DNA of 55,723 bases from Hormoscilla sp. GUM202 (lineage in GTDB: Bacteria > Cyanobacteriota > Cyanobacteriia > Cyanobacteriales > Desertifilaceae). Both the position numbers and the translations under genes were made by a program. Shown piece by piece: positions 38,478 through 47,483 of this stretch (position 1 is the first letter of the stretch; the number at the start of each line of letters is the position of its first letter). The notes under the pieces were generated by a model. The model ran no database searches. It was not told the DNA's origin and saw nothing but the letters and a program-made list of their open reading frames with translations. Location: NCBI GenBank assembly GCA_005518205.2, contig RFFC02000044.1:1-55723 (forward strand), read 5' to 3'.

Positions 38478-39170
38478 TTATTCGGGAATCCGAACCTCCG
38501 TATAAACCGTCTCCCGTAAATTATTACCGAACTTCGCCCGCACGATTAACCGTTGAGGTCCCGTAAGGTCCGCCGGCAACAAAACCGTCAAAGTGCCCTC
38601 AGTATTATCAATATACCGATCGACCCTGACCTCGCTGCCGCCGGCTTCCGGTCGGAAAAACACACCTGTGTCCGTATCCTCAACCGCCACCTTCAGGTCT
38701 TCTCCGCTCACCCGCAACACGTCCCCTGGAGAATAGCTGTCGAGATTATTAGTTCTGGTATTGCGCACCGCTTCAATCACGGGGACGCGATCGCCCTCTA
38801 TCCCCGTCGGTTCTAAAGTCAAGTTAGCCCGAAACTCCCTTTGAACCGAACCCGCCGGGTAAAGTCTCATATGGGGGTTGAGCGCATCTGCGCTCAAACG
38901 TTGCTGGGGGTCCTCTATAGAACCGCCACAAGTGAGAGTCAAACGAAATAAATCTAGTAGAGTCTCGCTGGGTCGTCCGTTACGGGCGGTATCGATTAAG
39001 ATGCTGCGAACCTCCGCGAATATACTCTTAATATCCCCGAGTCCCATGGAAGAAGATTCTTGTATCCTGAGGATAAACTCCTCTTCAGTTAAGGGAGTTC
39101 CCAAGTCCGGTCTCGTGGTATAAGGAGACGTACCGATCTTTTTTTTGACTACTTTATATCGAAAAGACAT
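38478..39170 (-). CDS. DUF4469 protein with HU-like N-terminal domain
   Basis: 230 residues from ATG 39170, which follows AGAAGGAG. Residues 1-125 (MSFRYKVVKKKIGTSPYTTR .. LTEEEFILRIQESSSMGLGD) look like the atypical HU-like DNA-binding domain found with DUF4469. Residues about 127-230 (PVIEAVRNTRTNNLDSYSPG DVLRVSGEDL..) fit the Ig-like DUF4469 fold. Such proteins are commoner in Bacteroidetes; the function is unknown. The frame is intact and has its own ribosome site. It sits just outside the 3' copy of priA. Confidence 0.7.
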   Translation of the reverse strand: MSFRYKVVKKKIGTSPYTTRPDLGTPLTEEEFILRIQESSSMGLGDIKSIFAEVRSILIDTARNGRPSETLLDLFRLTLTCGGSIEDPQQRLSADALNPHMRLYPAGSVQREFRANLTLEPTGIEGDRVPVIEAVRNTRTNNLDSYSPGDVLRVSGEDLKVAVEDTDTGVFFRPEAGGSEVRVDRYIDNTEGTLTVLLPADLTGPQRLIVRAKFGNNLRETVYTEVRIPE

Positions 39171-39294
39171 TTTTTTCTCTCCTTCTAGTTATTGGTCTTC
39201 CCTAGTTATGATTCTAATCCTTGGCGAGGCGATTAGCCACCTATATCATCTCTCTCGCTGGTGCCAGTCCCCTTTTCCAATCCCCCTTCGCCGG

Positions 39295-39798
39295 TCACCA
39301 TTGCAGAGGATCGACATCTATCATGATACTAACAGAAGGGGGACAATGGCTGCGCAACTCCATTAAATCTGGTAACTTTACGGGATTTACTGGAGAAAAC
39401 TTCAGCAAAATATGCCAGCGATAGCGATCGGCTACCCGCAGAATCGTAGCTGGTGCTGGTCCCAACAGTTGGTAATCATCATTCTCGGGAGTCAGCACCT
39501 CTGCCAACTTTAGGGCAGTTGCTTCCACCTCCCCTAAATCTAAACCACTCAGTCGTAATAAAATCAAGCGTCCGTAGGGAGGATAATTGAACTCAGCCCG
39601 TTCTGCTAATTCCCTATCCACGAAAGACCAGTAATCATGATGCTGCACCGTTTGAATTACTGGATGTTCTGGCGAATACGTCTGAATAATTACCTTACCA
39701 GGATCGTCATCGCCACGACCCGCACGACCTGCCACAAGTGTCGATTCCGATGTTTTTTCTATCTTTGTTAATAATACTTCCTTAACTGACCTGGTCAC
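39295..39798 (-). pseudogene. Chimera: antitoxin-like start fused to a 3' copy of priA
   Basis: The first 22 codons (MTRSVKEVLLTKIEKTSEST) resemble the start of DUF2281-type antitoxins. From about 39733 the frame is PriA from AGRAGRGDDDPG to the C-terminal DVDPLQW, over 95% identical in DNA to 43959-44406. The identity extends past the stop to CCGGTCACCATTG. The fragment keeps only the last 145 residues of PriA and no helicase motifs except motif VI, so it cannot act as PriA. The join shares GTGGCAGG with both parents. A promoter-like repeat lies upstream (39940-40025). Confidence 0.82.
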
Positions 39799-39939
39799 GA
39801 TCGTCTCTCCTTAAACACAAAATTATGGTTCATCTTGTTGTAACTGGAAATAGAGTCAGTCGCTCTGTTTACAGGGAAGCCTGTCTAACTTGGCTTTGAG
39901 TAGCAGAAGCTCCGATTTTTCTGAAGTGCGATCTTCTTT

Positions 39940-40025
39940 TCTTAGCTTAACCCATGGGACTGCATTCTGTCAACTGTATGACAAGAAATTTTTTCTTATT
40001 TTCTGGTCTGTTTGACGATACACTG
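39940..40025 (-). promoter_or_regulatory. Island promoter repeat, copy 1
   Basis: On the minus strand: TTGACA (plus 39968-39973), 17-bp spacer, TTAAGCTAAG. Overlapping it is TGTCA-N6-TGACA, an operator-like inverted repeat. It precedes the antitoxin/priA chimera. Similarity to copy 4 extends about 60 bp further, to about 39877. Confidence 0.6.
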
Positions 40026-40035
40026 TAGTTGGATT

Positions 40036-40548
40036 TCATACAAACAGTGAGTTCTGCACTACATTCGGCTTCTTGTCTTTTGGTCGATCGCTGAGGCTGT
40101 TCCGCTCCCAAAACACGCCGTCAGCATATCCCTGGATAGACGAATCTTCTTGAGCAATTGCCAGGCGCTTCAGAGCCCAGCAGCAGTATTCTCGATCGAT
40201 TTCCACGCCCACAAAGCGCCTACCAAGTTTTCTGGCAACTACCGCAGTAGTTCCACTACCTAAGAATGGATCTAACACCATCTCCCCCGGATCGGAGCTT
40301 GCTAGCACTAACTTAGCAATCAGTTTTTCTGGTTTTTGGGTGGGATGCTTGGTATTCTCCGGCATTGACCAAAAGGGAATTGTGATATCTGTCCAGATAT
40401 TTGATGGATGGGTGAGACGGAAATTACCTCCCGCCTCTTCTTGCCAATCTTTGGGACTTCCATCTGCTGTACGATAGGGAGCAATAACCTTTCGCTTTAG
40501 CTTCGCGATTTTGTCTGTATCACTTTCTCTCTCATATTGGTCTAACTA
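40036..40548 (-). pseudogene. DNA N6-adenine/N4-cytosine methyltransferase, 5'-truncated
   Basis: The frame is open from a TAG at about 40546 but has no start before ATG 40365. It reads KLKRKVIAPYRTADGSPKDW, NIWTDITIPFWSMPENTKHP TQKPEKLIAKLV and then the AdoMet-binding motif DPFLGSGTTAVVARKLGR. That is the C-terminal half of a PF01555-type methyltransferase; the catalytic (D/S)PP(Y/W) region is missing. The remnant suggests that the island once encoded a complete modification enzyme. Confidence 0.75.
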
Positions 40549-40580
40549 ACTTTCAACCCCCTTTCTGCGGGCTAATATTG

Positions 40581-40670
40581 TCTTAGCTTAACCCATTGGA
40601 CTACCTCCTGTCAAGTGGGAATGGGAGAAAATTTTGATAATTTTCCGGTCTCTGTGGTTGACGATACAAC
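40581..40670 (-). promoter_or_regulatory. Island promoter repeat, copy 2
   Basis: TTGACA (plus 40609-40614), 17-bp spacer, TTAAGCTAAG on the minus strand. It lies just upstream of the methyltransferase remnant. The operator half TGACA of copies 1 and 4 is lost here. Confidence 0.6.
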
Positions 40671-40719
40671 GTCCTTTAAGGTCAGAGATCTGCTCTGCAA
40701 CCCACCCAACTAGCAAATT

Positions 40720-42243
40720 TCAACCGTCCGCTGCATTTAATTTGTTAGCCCGCGCACTGGACTTGGGTGGCTGAGTACTCGTGCTATGGAAAACCTTACG
40801 CAAGGCTCTCTGGATGCGTCTGCTCACAGTCGATTGAGAAAGTCCTCCTAGTCTTTTAGCAATTTCCATCTGGGATAGTCCCTCTATAAAACGCAGTCTA
40901 ATAATATTTGCATCCATAAGTTCTAATTTTTCTAAAGATTCTTTCAATAATTCCATGTCAGACTCTTCTTCGGCGACAATAGCGGGATCTACATCAATCA
41001 TACGACCCCTATCTAAATATTGAATATTATCGTAAAAATTGTCATCATATTTTTTTGTGATTTTTAATAACTCTATAAGGAGATTGTATACAGCGTCTTT
41101 AATCCAAGCATGTATATTTTGAAAGGAGCTTCCGGACAGTATTTTTTTATAACCTCGCAGATAAATTTCGTTTAAAATATCATGAGCTTCTATGATGTTA
41201 CTTAAATTCAATTGCAGCAATAATCTATCAACAAAAGGTAATATATAAAACCCTGAGTTTGCTGGGTCCAAAAGCATTTCAAACTCCGAGTCAAATACTG
41301 CTTTTTCATAGCTAGCTATAGCCTCCCGATCTCGACCTAAATCGATCAGAACATCCCCTCGGTCTTGCCAAGCTAGGGAGAAGTCAGGTTTAAGTTTAAT
41401 TGCCTTGTTATAACTTGCAACTGCCTCTTCATGTCTGCCAAGCTTATTCAAAGCATAACCACGGTTATACCAAGCAATGTAATTATCTGGTTCGATCTCG
41501 ATCGCTTCTTCATAGCTAGCGATCGCATATTCGTAATTGCGAGCGGATGCCAATAAATTCCCTTGTTCGACTAATAGCTTAACCTTAAGCTCGGGAGATT
41601 TATTAGGCTCCCTAATTAATTCTTGAAGATTTAAAAGTTTCTGGTTTCGTTCTTCAGAGCTTAAATCACAATACTTCTGATAACTTCCTTCTAATAAGAG
41701 TTTGCTTGCTTCCCGTTCTATCAGATCTGATTCAGTAGGAAACTGGAAAACTCCCGAACTCCAGTCAAAAAAGTCAGGGGCACGACGACTGAAATACTTG
41801 ATGGCAAAAACTGGCAAAATAAAGACAAAATTGATGTTACTAAAATCATCTCTAAAATTTTCTCTCTGTTGGTTGAGATGGCTTAAAATTACCGGTACTG
41901 TATCTAAATTATAGTAATCGCCATCACCTCCATAACCAGGTTTAATGTAGTTTTTCAATGAATTTTCAATGCCTCGGACAAAAAGAATGTTGATATCATC
42001 TACATTGGCAATATTGGCTACAATCTCGTATAAATTATCAATTGGCTCGGTCAGTTTCAAAGATTCAATATTCTTCTGCGGTAGCTCCTGTTTAACACGT
42101 TGAATCAGACGCCTTGCTGCCGCTGGCGAACATTGTATAAATGTAATTCCAAACCCTTTTCTACGCCGTAAAGATCTGAGAAGAGCTTGATAAATCTCTT
42201 CTGGTGAGGGCGGGGAATCTGGAGAGGACGTAGTAGTAATCAT
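40720..42243 (-). CDS. Degenerate NTPase-TPR-HTH (sigma region 4-like) protein
   Basis: 507 residues, start ATG 42243, 5 bp after the ATPase stop. Residues about 25-180 look like a P-loop NTPase that has lost its Walker A (GITFIQCSPAAARRL where GxxGxGKS is expected) but keeps a Walker B-like strand (INILFVRG) and FVFILPVFAIKYF. Residues about 222-320 hold three TPRs (IEPDNYIAWYNRGYALNKLG). The C-terminus (about 440-490) is a sigma-70 region 4-like HTH (IIRLRFIEGLSQMEIAKRLG, QSTVSRRI). It may be a regulator or adaptor for the ATPase, possibly acting on the shared promoters. The combination is unusual; function unknown. Confidence 0.75.
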   Translation of the reverse strand: MITTTSSPDSPPSPEEIYQALLRSLRRRKGFGITFIQCSPAAARRLIQRVKQELPQKNIESLKLTEPIDNLYEIVANIANVDDINILFVRGIENSLKNYIKPGYGGDGDYYNLDTVPVILSHLNQQRENFRDDFSNINFVFILPVFAIKYFSRRAPDFFDWSSGVFQFPTESDLIEREASKLLLEGSYQKYCDLSSEERNQKLLNLQELIREPNKSPELKVKLLVEQGNLLASARNYEYAIASYEEAIEIEPDNYIAWYNRGYALNKLGRHEEAVASYNKAIKLKPDFSLAWQDRGDVLIDLGRDREAIASYEKAVFDSEFEMLLDPANSGFYILPFVDRLLLQLNLSNIIEAHDILNEIYLRGYKKILSGSSFQNIHAWIKDAVYNLLIELLKITKKYDDNFYDNIQYLDRGRMIDVDPAIVAEEESDMELLKESLEKLELMDANIIRLRFIEGLSQMEIAKRLGGLSQSTVSRRIQRALRKVFHSTSTQPPKSSARANKLNAADG

Positions 42244-42248
42244 TTTCT

Positions 42249-43622
42249 TTAGCTGGAAGCATTTAATTTCTCCAAACTGTCTTGAAACTTGGGAATCCCT
42301 TCTATTAGAGGATGCACGTTACACCAAGTAACAAGTTTTTCATCATCTTGCCCTTCATTTTCATAGTATCGATATTCTAAAATACATCGATTGAGCAGTA
42401 AGCTCAAGTGCTCTTCATCATTGTCCCTTTGTTTTTGAGAATAAACTTTTGCCAAAATCTCCCATTGATGCTCCTGAACAGTTCTTTGCTCGTATGTTTC
42501 CCGAGCTTCGGCAATGGCGCGACGAACGGCCCGTGCAGTAATTGGTAGTTCATCGACCCAGTCCATGGCTTTTTGCAGCATTTGCATTAAATTTCTAACA
42601 TGTCCACCACTCATCAAACAAAGTTGCTTTACTGTTTCCGGACTATCAAATACTGGTGGATAATTTAATCCTTCCACGGCACCTTCCAAAGTTCGAGTTA
42701 AGTTGGGCTCGATTAGAGAAACTCGCTGACAAATGAGTTCTCGCAATTTGGCTAGTCCCTTAGTATTTTCACTGCCATCTGGATTTCTTACCATTACCAT
42801 TGGCAACACATCAGGTCGATCGTAATTGTCTTCAAGCTGGGTTGCTCGTCCTGAATAAACCATTGCAATGGGTACGGTATAAATTACATGGCAAGCTAGT
42901 CCCCGGAGGATCTCACTACGGTTCAGATATATCTCCTCGTAATTACTGGGTTTACCTTCTTCTTTTGTTTCAGCAATCCGGTCTAAATTGTCAGCAATCA
43001 ACACAATCCCGTTACAATCTTGGGGTAGTTTCGTACCCATTTCACTAATGAATTCATTAAGTGCCTCAACTAGAGATTGAGTATTGGCGTTTAGACGTTG
43101 GCGAAATTCTCGTCGTTTGTCCGGCACGGCGCGTAGGTTACTGCTAATCTTGGCAAATTGAGTGATTTGAGCTTCTAGACTTAAATTCTCAAACTCATAC
43201 TCAGTGAGAGCAAAGTCCTTAAGCCACTGCCAACGCGATTGCATCCATTTTAAGAGCGGATTTTTTTCTTGCTTTATTTCAACGGATATCACTAGATTCC
43301 GAACGCAGGCGAATAATATATCTGCATACTCTGTATCTTGAGGTTCGATATCCTCCTTATTTGCAGCAAAGTAAACTACTTTATATTTCTGCCTTTCCAA
43401 GTAGTCCTTAAGTCGGAGAAGTTCTGTGGATTTTCCTACACCACGATGTCCAGAGTAAAGCTGACAAGTTGGTTTCTTCTTAGAACGCTCGATCTTGCGC
43501 CCTAACTCTCGAACGACTTCCCACCCACCACGAACTTCTTGGCAATCTACATAAGCTTCTTCTGGTGGAGGCTGAAAAGGATCAAACAAATTGTAAATCT
43601 CTGTTAATAACTCTAATGACAT
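42249..43622 (-). CDS. P-loop ATPase (STAND/AAA-like), operon partner
   Basis: 457 residues beginning MSLELLTEIYNLFDPFQPPP. Walker A is GHRGVGKST (residues 58-66), Walker B GIVLIADNLDRI (about 205-216). Then RSEILRGLACHVIYTVPIAM, a sensor-like strand, and GGHVRNLMQML as in a helical lid/arginine-finger region. The C-terminal 90 residues form a winged-helix-like or effector-recognition segment with VTWCNVHPLI. No transmembrane segment. Co-transcribed with the TPR-HTH gene (5-bp gap), with promoter-like repeats at 43683-43755 and 43849-43935. It lies between the two priA copies. A conflict or defence role is inferred from this setting, not shown. Confidence 0.8.
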   Translation of the reverse strand: MSLELLTEIYNLFDPFQPPPEEAYVDCQEVRGGWEVVRELGRKIERSKKKPTCQLYSGHRGVGKSTELLRLKDYLERQKYKVVYFAANKEDIEPQDTEYADILFACVRNLVISVEIKQEKNPLLKWMQSRWQWLKDFALTEYEFENLSLEAQITQFAKISSNLRAVPDKRREFRQRLNANTQSLVEALNEFISEMGTKLPQDCNGIVLIADNLDRIAETKEEGKPSNYEEIYLNRSEILRGLACHVIYTVPIAMVYSGRATQLEDNYDRPDVLPMVMVRNPDGSENTKGLAKLRELICQRVSLIEPNLTRTLEGAVEGLNYPPVFDSPETVKQLCLMSGGHVRNLMQMLQKAMDWVDELPITARAVRRAIAEARETYEQRTVQEHQWEILAKVYSQKQRDNDEEHLSLLLNRCILEYRYYENEGQDDEKLVTWCNVHPLIEGIPKFQDSLEKLNASS

Positions 43623-43682
43623 AGCCTTGAGCGAGGTAACTAACTTTTAAAATAACCCGCAGATGCGGATTCCCCAGTCAAA

Positions 43683-43755
43683 TCTTATCTTAACTAATTT
43701 TTGGGCCTCCTGTCAAGTATTCCTCAAGAAAATTTTGATAATTTTCTGTTTCCGC
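43683..43755 (-). promoter_or_regulatory. Island promoter repeat, copy 3 (ATPase operon)
   Basis: TTGACA (plus 43711-43716), 17-bp spacer, TTAAGATAAG. Its -10 is the best of the four (TAAGAT). The predicted start site is about 55-60 bases before the ATPase ATG, so it probably drives the operon. The inverted repeat is degenerate. Confidence 0.6.
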
Positions 43756-43848
43756 TTATCCCTCTGGTCGCCATAATCGCCGTCCGGAATAAGCGATCGC
43801 CCTGTCTAACTAAGCTTTGACTGGCATCTGCTCCGAGCCCAGTCTATC

Positions 43849-43935
43849 CTTAGCTTAACCCATTATCCTGCCTCCTGTCAAGTGTATGACAAGATAATTT
43901 TGATATTTTCCGGTCTGATGGGTTGACGATACAAG
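43849..43935 (-). promoter_or_regulatory. Island promoter repeat, copy 4
   Basis: TTGACA (plus 43876-43881), 17-bp spacer, TTAAGCTAAG, overlapped by TGTCA-N6-TGACA. It sits directly after the priA 3' end. The sequence upstream (CCTGTCTAACTAAGCTTTGA) also matches copy 1. Confidence 0.6.
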
Positions 43936-43966
43936 GTTTTTTCGGACAATTTATACGTACATCCGG

Positions 43967-46573
43967 TCACCATTGAATAGGATCGACATCTACCATGATA
44001 CTAACAGAAGAGGGACAATGGCTGCGCAACTCCATCAAACCTGGTAACTTTACGGGATTTACTGGAGAAAACTTCAGCAAAATTTGCCAGCGATAGCGAT
44101 CGGCTACCCGCAGAATCGTAGCTGGTGCTGGTCCCAACAGTTGGTAATCATCATTCTCGGGAGTCAGCACCTCTGCCAACTTTAGGGCAGTTGCTTCCAC
44201 CTCCCCTAAATCTAAACCACTCAGTCGTAATAAAATCAAGCGTCCGTAGGGAGGATAATTGAACTCAGCCCGTTCTGCTAATTCCCTATCCACGAAAGAC
44301 CAGTAATCATGATGCTGCACCGTTTGAATTACTGGATGTTCTGGCGAATACGTCTGAATAATTACCTTACCAGGATCGTCATCGCCACGACCCGCACGAC
44401 CTGCCACTTGCGCTAATATTTGAAATGCCCTCTCATTAGCTCGATAATCGGCAAAATTTAACAAGCCATCTGCGGAGACAACCCCCACCAGAGTTACTGC
44501 GGCTATATCTAGTCCTTTGGTAATCATTTGCGTTCCCAGCAGGATATCTGCTTTCCCATTGGCAAATTGGGCGAGCAATTTCCGATGGGCATCTTTGGTC
44601 CGAGTGGTATCGCTATCAAATCTGATGCACCGCAGGGATGGGTAATGTTTGGCTAATTCCTGGGCAACTTTCTGCGTGCCACTGCCGAAATGTTTCAGGT
44701 AGGGAGAATTACATTCCAGACATTGCTGAGGTTGGACTTCGGTATAATTGCAGTAATGACAGCGCAACAGTTGGGTTGCCCCGGACTGGGTGTAGTGATA
44801 GGATAAGGAGACATCGCAATGGGGACATTCCATCACGTACCCGCAACTGCGGCAAGCAACAAAGGTACTGTGTCCCCGCCGATGGATGAATAAAATTCCC
44901 TGTTTCTGTTCGTGGATTAATCTTTGTAACTCTTTTTGCAGGGAACGACTAAATATGGAGCGATTTCCGGCCTGGAACTCTCGCCGCATATCAACTATTT
45001 CTACTGGCGGCATGGGCCGCTGGGCAATGCGTTCTGGTAGAGAAAGGTAATATTTAGGAGTGGGTTCCTCTGGACTCTCCAGTCCTGGAAAGGAGAGAAA
45101 TTCGGCGCTGCGAGTTACACTTGCCCAGGTTAACAAAGATGGTGTGGCGGAACCGAGGAGGAGGGGACAATTTTCTAATTCTGCCCGCCAAGCAGCTACA
45201 GTGCGAGCATGGTAAGTGGGACTGCGTTTGTCTTCCTTAAAGCTGCTGTCATGTTCTTCATCCAGGATAATTAAACCTAGCTTGGGTAAAGGGGCAAAAA
45301 CTGCCGATCGCGTGCCGATCGCGATTTGAGGAACGCCCGTTAACATTTGTCGCCAGGTATCGTAGCGTTCCCCATCGGAGAGGGCGCTGTGATAAACAAA
45401 AATTTTCCCCGAACCAAAACGGGCCCGAAATCGATCGGTCAGTTGGGGGGTAAGTCCAATTTCGGGAACTAGCACTAGGGCCGATCGCCCGCTATCTAAG
45501 ATGGGGGCGATCGCCTGCAAGTAGACTTCAGTTTTTCCCGAACCGGTAACGCCGTGAAGCAACAGCAGGGAGTATCTCGTTTGTTTAGTAATGATATCAA
45601 GGGCTTTGGTTTGAGCTTCGGTAAGGACTTTGGGGCGATCGCGTTTTTGGGGGACTCCCAGATCTCGGCGCAACACTTCCCGTTCTTCGATCGCAATGCA
45701 ACCCTTTTTTTCCAGGGCCTTTACTATAGTAGAACTCGTCTTAGATATCTGTAGCAACTCAGGCAACCACAACTCGCCACCCTGCTGTCTGAGAACTCCT
45801 AAGACTTCCTGTTCTCGCTTCGTCAACTCCGGAGTAAAAGTATCCCTAGTTAGAGTCACGGCTTCTTGCAGTTTGGGGCGGGGGGGTTTCGGCGGTTTCA
45901 GGTAGCTTTCCACCCAGCCACGCTGTAATAATGACTTCAATGAGCCATTAGCCCCTTTCACCTTACCCTGGAGCGCTTTCCAGGAAAGATCTTTTGTTTT
46001 GCTCGACTCCAGCACCTCCAGCAACTGCCGCGCCACCGGTGACAAGGTATCATCGGCGATCGCCTTTCCCCTTGGGTAAGAGGGGGTGAGGCGGATCCGA
46101 CGCTGCGATCGCCGCAACAGTCCCGGCGGTAGGGCTATTCTAATCACCCGCATCAGTTCCGTATGGTAGTAAGAAGCTACCCGGTTTAATAGCTGCCAGT
46201 AGGTAGGCGGGAAGAACCCCGGGCTGACGACATCTCGAACATCCCGAATTTTGTCCGGGGCCAACTCTGAGGGGGGACTATCCAGCAGCCTAATGGCGAT
46301 CGCCCCTAACTGTTGCGGTCCAAACGGCACCTGCAATATATCCCCCGACACTATTGACAAATCTGGTGGAATGTGGTACGTATATAAATTTGGCGACCGC
46401 CCGGGTGGCCCGTCCACTAAGACTTCTACCCACCTGTCAGTCGGAGTGTCTGTCCCAGAGTGGTAGTCCGATTTTTCTGAGGTTTGTAGTGAGGACTTTC
46501 CGTCCTCACTACAAACCTCAGTAGCCTCTGAAGCTACTACTACCGATGATGGACTACGGTCCGAATTATACAT
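43967..46573 (-). CDS. priA: Primosomal replication protein N' (helicase)
   Basis: 868 residues. PriA restarts collapsed replication forks. The order is the N-terminal 3'-OH-binding domain (WVEVLVDGP..YTYHIPPDL), a winged helix, helicase Walker A GVTGSGKTE (about 341) and DEEHD. Next come four paired zinc-binding cysteines (CRSCGYVMECPHC then CHYCNYTEVQPQQCLEC), GTQMITKGLD and QVAGRAGRG. Residues 18-32 (EVCSEDGKSSLQTS) are an in-frame palindrome (46477-46521) in the flexible leader before the conserved fold, so function is probably unharmed. Its last 145 codons are duplicated at 39289-39733. Confidence 0.95.
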   Translation of the reverse strand: MYNSDRSPSSVVVASEATEVCSEDGKSSLQTSEKSDYHSGTDTPTDRWVEVLVDGPPGRSPNLYTYHIPPDLSIVSGDILQVPFGPQQLGAIAIRLLDSPPSELAPDKIRDVRDVVSPGFFPPTYWQLLNRVASYYHTELMRVIRIALPPGLLRRSQRRIRLTPSYPRGKAIADDTLSPVARQLLEVLESSKTKDLSWKALQGKVKGANGSLKSLLQRGWVESYLKPPKPPRPKLQEAVTLTRDTFTPELTKREQEVLGVLRQQGGELWLPELLQISKTSSTIVKALEKKGCIAIEEREVLRRDLGVPQKRDRPKVLTEAQTKALDIITKQTRYSLLLLHGVTGSGKTEVYLQAIAPILDSGRSALVLVPEIGLTPQLTDRFRARFGSGKIFVYHSALSDGERYDTWRQMLTGVPQIAIGTRSAVFAPLPKLGLIILDEEHDSSFKEDKRSPTYHARTVAAWRAELENCPLLLGSATPSLLTWASVTRSAEFLSFPGLESPEEPTPKYYLSLPERIAQRPMPPVEIVDMRREFQAGNRSIFSRSLQKELQRLIHEQKQGILFIHRRGHSTFVACRSCGYVMECPHCDVSLSYHYTQSGATQLLRCHYCNYTEVQPQQCLECNSPYLKHFGSGTQKVAQELAKHYPSLRCIRFDSDTTRTKDAHRKLLAQFANGKADILLGTQMITKGLDIAAVTLVGVVSADGLLNFADYRANERAFQILAQVAGRAGRGDDDPGKVIIQTYSPEHPVIQTVQHHDYWSFVDRELAERAEFNYPPYGRLILLRLSGLDLGEVEATALKLAEVLTPENDDYQLLGPAPATILRVADRYRWQILLKFSPVNPVKLPGLMELRSHCPSSVSIMVDVDPIQW
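46472..46523. repeat. Palindrome family P1, in frame in priA
   Basis: A 45-bp palindrome, CTGAGGTTTGTAGTGAGGAC .. GTCCTCACTACAAACCTCAG, with TTTTT on its left and TA on its right. It encodes EVCSEDGKSSLQTS in the priA frame. Relative to the host gene the asymmetric flanks are reversed compared with the ATPase copy, but the palindrome gives the same peptide. Confidence 0.9.
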
Positions 46574-46602
46574 ACCACCCCATAGAATAATTGATGCTGT
46601 GC

Positions 46603-46780
46603 TATTCTATCAAACTACGGACCCTATCGCGCTGAATCGGAATGTCTATTATAAATTCTGTGCCTTGTCTCGGTTGGGAAATACAATGCAACAACTGCCC
46701 TCCATGCTGGTGATAATTTGGTAACTAATTGATAACCCCAGTCCAGTTCCAAAACCGACTGGTTTGGTTGTGAAGAATGG
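46603..46780 (-). pseudogene. Histidine kinase C-terminal fragment
   Basis: A minus-strand open frame encoding PFFTTKPVGFGTGLGLSISY QIITSMEG then GTEFIIDIPI, ending at TAG 46603-46605. FFTTKPVGFGTGLGLSI is the F/G2 box of HATPase_c histidine kinases. Everything upstream has been replaced by transposase-like sequence at about 46781. About 55 codons remain. Confidence 0.7.
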
Positions 46781-46817
46781 TCAAATGCCTAAACCAACTC
46801 TGACTTCACACGTTCCA

Positions 46818-47483
46818 CTACTCTGTTGTCCGCTCTTTTTTCGGCAGTTGTCGTTTTTTTGTTAACTGTTGGGTTTGAGCTGATTGGAACGTGCCAGTAC
46901 GAATATGACTACCATCAAGTTCTACTAAAATTTGCTCGATTCCAGGTCTGACATCAAGAGGTTTGTTATATTCTTCTCTTGAAATCTCTAGTCGCTGGGA
47001 AACATACTCCTCTGCCTGGGGAGCGATTTTGGCTACCGCTCTTCTAACTCGATAGCGATCTATATTCCATCCATAGTGTTGTTCAAATTGTTTAGCCGCT
47101 TGTTGATAAGATTGGCTGATTCCCAAAGAAACCAAAGCTTTTTATAACGCTGGAGAACGCCCGCCGTCAGTAATGCCTAATTGGTTTTTGACCGGACGAG
47201 TCCCCTCGTTCCCAGGGTCTCCCTGGGAACGGTCGCGGTTCCACATATAGGGTGATTCTACTTCTATTGGACCAAACAGCACGAAAGATTTGACGCGATG
47301 GTGACGATGAACCTGATACCCTTTTTTCTTTTCATCTGTAGTCATTTGATGACTTAAGTAGCTCAAAATCATCGACATTAGTTGCAAGCCAATCAAGCGT
47401 AATAGTTTGAAAATTTCCCCATCTAGGATCTGTACCTTATTCGCTAAAGAAGGTTCTCCCTCGCGAATGGCATTGAACAACAA
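46818..47483 (-). pseudogene. ISKra4-type transposase fragment with stop and in-frame repeat
   Basis: Two frames are one gene interrupted by TAA: MLFNAIREGEPSLANKVQIL .. LGITDGGRSPAL, stop at about 47136-47138, then KALVSLGISQSYQQAAKQFE .. ILVELDGSHIRTG, ending after KKERTTE at 46818. The order and motifs (LGITDGGRSPAL-KALVSLG) fit ISKra4-family transposases found in cyanobacteria. GTTCCCAGGGTCTCCCTGGG (about 47210-47232) is inserted in frame and gives RDRSQGDPGNEG. The C-terminal catalytic half is missing. Dead element. Confidence 0.7.

Noticed and set aside
43966-44406. priA 3' part as the imported copy
   Set aside because: It is contiguous with full-length priA, whereas 39289-39733 is joined to unrelated codons; the latter is the copy.
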